Shown here one piece after another: positions 60,846 to 64,000 of a DNA stretch of 64,000 bases. A program made the position numbers and the translations under genes. The notes beneath the pieces were generated by a model. The model had not been told where the DNA came from and did no database searches. It worked only from the letters and a program-made list of their open reading frames with translations. This DNA is from Rotaria macrura. Taxonomy: Eukaryota; Rotifera; Eurotatoria; Philodinida; Philodinidae. The stretch's first letter is position 1. Every line of letters starts with the position of its first letter. The stretch is taken from the NCBI GenBank assembly GCA_900239685.1, contig OENT01000278.1, forward strand, positions 78,570 through 142,569, given 5' to 3'.

Positions 60846-61113
60846 CACTGTAAAAAAAAGGGCACATTAATATACCCTTTAAGGGTTTATGAAAATGCAA
60901 CGTATAATAAACCCTTTTTCCGTTTATGAAATTTTTCATTAACCCTTCGAGGGTTTATCATCGTGTTTAAAATACCCTGAAGGGTTTATGAAAAATTTCA
61001 TAAACGGAAAAAGGGTTTATGAAAAATTTCATAAACGGAAAAAGGGTTTATTATACGTTGCATTTTCATAAACCCTTAAAGGGTATATTAATGTGCCCTT
61101 TTTTTTTACAGTG
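60846..61113. mobile_element. MITE, near-perfect palindrome (CACTGTAAAA termini)
   Basis: The 268-bp element starts CACTGTAAAAAAAAGGGCAC and ends with its inverse. The outer 60-70 bp of each arm are essentially identical, including AATGCAACGTATAATAAACCC on one side and its complement on the other. The centre contains two head-to-tail copies of AGGGTTTATGAAAAATTTC followed by ATAAACGGAAAA. High arm identity suggests recent activity or gene conversion. The superfamily cannot be fixed because flanking duplications are ambiguous. Confidence 0.85.
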
Positions 61114-61359
61114 AAGGGGGGCATGGACTTCGTTTTTCCAAGAAAAATTCTAATCAATAATAGTCACTATGCTTGTTCACAGAATAATATCGTTTTTTTC
61201 GTATTTTCTCAGTGTATAGAATAAGGTAAAGATCTTTTAGTAACTATATGTATTGAACAAAAATGAATTGAAGCTAAGTTCGTTAGTCAATATAAGACAG
61301 CCGAATGTTCTAACCTGTTGATGGCTTCACTTGTTTTTTGGTACCGGTGCTGCCTATTT

Positions 61360-62580
61360 TTGTACTTTGTGCACGGTACATCAGTGAAAACACAAAGTTT
61401 GCTTCGATTCGTACTGTATGTTTCATAAACCTCAATCATTTTCAGAGTCTGACGACGTATTAAGTAGCAAAAAGATGAAAAGATTTTACTACGCTGCAAT
61501 ATTTTTTTGTTCATTGATACTAACATCAAGATAGTAACAAGTTTTGGCTGATATGCCGAGATGTGTCGAATCGTTCGAAGGATTTTCCAACAAGTCAAAT
61601 ATGATTTTTTGGAAACAGCGAAGTCCGCAGGAGAAATTCTGTAGCAGACACATTTTTCAGAACGAAAGCGATAAGGAAAAGTCTAGAAGTAAGCAACTCT
61701 TTAGAAACAGTTCCTACAGCTTCGCCACAGTACAACATCATTTACTATTTTTCTTAGGTTTTGTTTATATCAAATGATAAATCAGAAAACACTTTCTGTG
61801 ATAATCTTTATCATATAAAGACTTACTCATGGAATCTTTAGAAATATAAGATTTTTTCCGAAGAAGCACTAAATAATTTGGCCTTCAAACTAGCAGACTG
61901 TTTTACCGCAGTTAAAACTATCTCTTGAATTGTTTCGCTTTCTAAAATTTCACGATTGGTCACATTTCCATTAAATAACGCAAAGAAGTTAATGTGGTGG
62001 CTGATGCTTTTTTAAACTAATGCCTATGGAAAAAAAACTGAATTTTGCACACACTTCATGTTGCAAGCTTGTTTGATCGAAGCATCAACAAAGAGTCGAA
62101 AATTTTTATCACAGTTGATATCGATAGTTTTGTCAGTAATACATTATGATACTTTTCTGTTCAAACATAATTCTAATAGTGTATAATTATTGAAAAATCA
62201 TACACCTATTATTGCAAAAACGTTGCAAGACGTGTTTTTCAGTACTGTTCAACTGTGCGCCTTTTCTCTGCCCCACATTTGTTGTGAAAAAATATTTCTG
62301 ACATAAATTTTGATGCATGGAATTTTCTCTTTCCAAAAATAAATATTGAGTAGCTGAGAGGTCATCACGACGATTAAACATATTTCGTCATTTTTGCAAA
62401 TAATTTCACATCACGTGTTATCTTGATATTAGTATCAACGAACAACAAAATATTCTAGTGTAGTTTAGGTTTCTCATCCTTTTACTGCTGTGCATACATC
62501 GTTAAACTTCTGAAATGATTGCGGTTAAAAAAAAGTACGAACCGAAGCAAACTTTCTACTTTCAATGATGCACATTGTAT
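61360..62580. repeat. Diverged inverted duplication
   Basis: Left arm about 61360-61535 and right arm about 62415-62580 are inverted copies, for example GTTTGCTTCGATTCGTAC versus GTTTGCTTCGGTTCGTAC, and TGTTCATTGATACTAACATC versus its counterpart. Just inside each arm lies a frame (61544-61777 on plus, 62381-62187 on minus) with weakly similar peptides. Both have F-L/W-x-R ... Q-x-x-x-C ... F ... N spacing. The duplication may therefore include old coding sequence of unknown origin. Confidence 0.55.
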
Positions 62581-62596
62581 GAAGTACAAAATTATA

Positions 62597-63215
62597 TCCA
62601 GTAGCGATACTTAAAAAAGTTTGTCCTTATGTCAATTTACTTAAGTGTACAAGTAAAAATTGTATTTGTTAAGTAAAAGGTACATGCAATTTTACTTGAA
62701 AAAGTATAGTTATACTTAATAGTTTTACGTATTTAGCCCAAAAGTACTAAGTGTTGTACTAAGTATTTATGCTCTGGTACGTCTGCTGCTTATTTGTCGT
62801 ATGTTTGAACGACTAATAAACTTTTAGTCGAACTAGAATATGCAGTATCTATACTCGTATGTTGCAATGATAATATTAAATAGAGTCTAGTTCATATAGA
62901 TGGTGTTTATTTCTATCAGCATGCTTTTAGGCAGTTCGATCGTGAAAATCAGTTGGGAATGGTCGATCTGTCCTTCTCGAAAGACCAATAAAAGTAAAAC
63001 TAAGAATAAAAGATTTATAAAAATGTACTAGCTCAGTAATTTAGCATAAGTGCTTGGATAAGTACAAGTACACGAAGTACAAATACCTTTAATTTAACTT
63101 TTGTACTCGTACTTAGGTACATGTCACTTAAGTCCAGTCACACTTAGTACCGGTCCTAATTTCACGTGTTTAGTACGGAAAGTATCAAGTATTTTACTAA
63201 GTCCCCAATATCTAA
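62597..63215. repeat. AAGTAC-rich repeat block, probable old element
   Basis: Two zones (about 62597-62770 and 63025-63215) are dense in AAGTAC, TACTTAAG, ACTTAGTAC and GTACTAAGT words in both orientations, separated by ordinary sequence. The left boundary CCAGTAGCGATACTTAA and the right-hand TTAGTACCGGTCCTAA could be degenerate terminal repeats. No coding frame or target duplication found. Confidence 0.45.
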
Positions 63216-63772
63216 GTTAAATCGAATCAGCTGTATTTTAATTTATGTATGTAAAGAAAGACACATTGAATGCAAGACTTGTCACTAGGCTACGATACTT
63301 TGCGAGCACAGTACTACCATAATATATCTACGTCATCCAAATGCGACGTTTCTCGAGTAGTTGTGACTTTTCCAATAATAGAAATGAGTCATTTGCAAAA
63401 AAATATGGATTCACAGTACAATGGTCTCTCTTTACATAATCTATGATTTTCATCCCAAACAATTTATTGTTGAAAAAGGAAATGTTGATTAGATGCTTTC
63501 ACTTGGTTTAATTCTTTTCAAGATGCCAAAGTTATATGTACACATGCAAATGTGATGATGGAGGATCGAAAAAGAAGTATTACTGTTTTCAAAGATGACG
63601 ATACTAAAATTAATAACGATGTTTCATCGTTCATTCAGCTTCGGTCTGATCTTTTTCTTTTATTATTTGTCTCTTCATCACTTTGACAAAAATTCATATA
63701 ATTAATGACAGAAGGAGTTTTACTCAAGAAAGAGTTTCCGGTAAATCTATTTCGTTTAAAAGACGGCTTTTA

Positions 63773-64000
63773 CCCAGGTCGATTAAAACGGACACCGTTA
63801 CGGCGTCGTTTAGGGTCGTAGACGACAAGGATACGTTGTAATTACTGCCGTTTACGATGAAAATACGGCTCGTTACGGCACCGTATTACCCCGTTTTAAC
63901 AGGGGCAGTAATACGGACGCATTTGTCCGTACCGTATACGGAGATGTAAACGGCCGTTAATGCAGAATTACAGTGGCCGTATACAGATAGTATTCTCTAC
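63773..64000. repeat. CCGTA/TACGG-rich element, runs to window end
   Basis: A GC-rich block begins CCCAGGTCGATTAAAACGG. An inverted partner CCCCTGTTAAAACGGGG (reverse complement) ends near 63905. Beyond that, TACGG/CCGTA words continue to about 63990. The CCCAGG start resembles the 60221-60579 element. It may be one truncated element or two adjacent ones; the window edge prevents a decision. Confidence 0.5.

Overview
The window looks like nuclear DNA of a small invertebrate animal, most plausibly a bdelloid rotifer. It is AT-rich, its genes are split by many short GT-AG introns (about 50-80 bp) with a few longer ones, and the genes I could identify are clearly metazoan. Two intronless genes of bacterial type sit among them, as is common in bdelloids. 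Many start codons follow closely behind a pyrimidine-rich AG splice acceptor, which fits the spliced-leader trans-splicing known in rotifers. The species call is inference. The gene calls rest on exon chains that I joined by hand with splice phase conserved.

Layout. 1-5.6 kb: gene-poor, with one hAT-like element (2022-3595) bounded by a perfect 8-bp target duplication. 5.7-7.0 kb: intronless BNR/Asp-box protein. 8.4-9.7 kb: GSE1-like nuclear protein (minus). 12.5-13.1 kb: small unknown four-exon gene, converging on a 12-exon alpha-tubulin (13.2-15.8 kb, minus) that has Cys at position 40 in place of the acetylatable Lys. 20.0-27.1 kb: NCKAP1/HEM of the WAVE actin-nucleation complex (minus). 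Immediately upstream on the same strand lies VPS33A of the HOPS/CORVET tethering complexes (27.3-30.3 kb). 30.8-36.3 kb: two tandem ABHD4/5-type alpha/beta hydrolases, the first apparently a pseudoenzyme and the second with its catalytic residues intact. 37.8-39.3 kb: intronless secreted serine beta-lactamase-fold protein with a probable GPI signal (minus). 40.4-40.8 kb: small secreted peptide gene. 47.9-51.0 kb: adhesion-type GPCR. 53.2-55.0 kb: ten-exon Cys-loop ligand-gated channel with an unusual pore entrance. An orphan signal-peptide exon lies at 56.7 kb.

41.7-46.2 kb and 58.5-64.0 kb are mobile-element territory. They hold a decayed hAT copy carrying a BED zinc-finger fragment, inserted into one arm of a large inverted duplication whose other arm preserves the empty site. 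They also hold a short foldback, several MITE-like inverted repeats (two with near-perfect 8-bp target duplications) and degenerate repeat-rich blocks.

The genes do not form one pathway. The most informative points are the 142-bp gap between VPS33A and NCKAP1 with a trans-splice-like acceptor in it, the active/inactive ABHD pair, the K40-less tubulin, the two probable horizontally acquired genes, and the inverted duplication in which both arms carry the same reading frame. I saw no convincing tRNA, rRNA or CRISPR signal.
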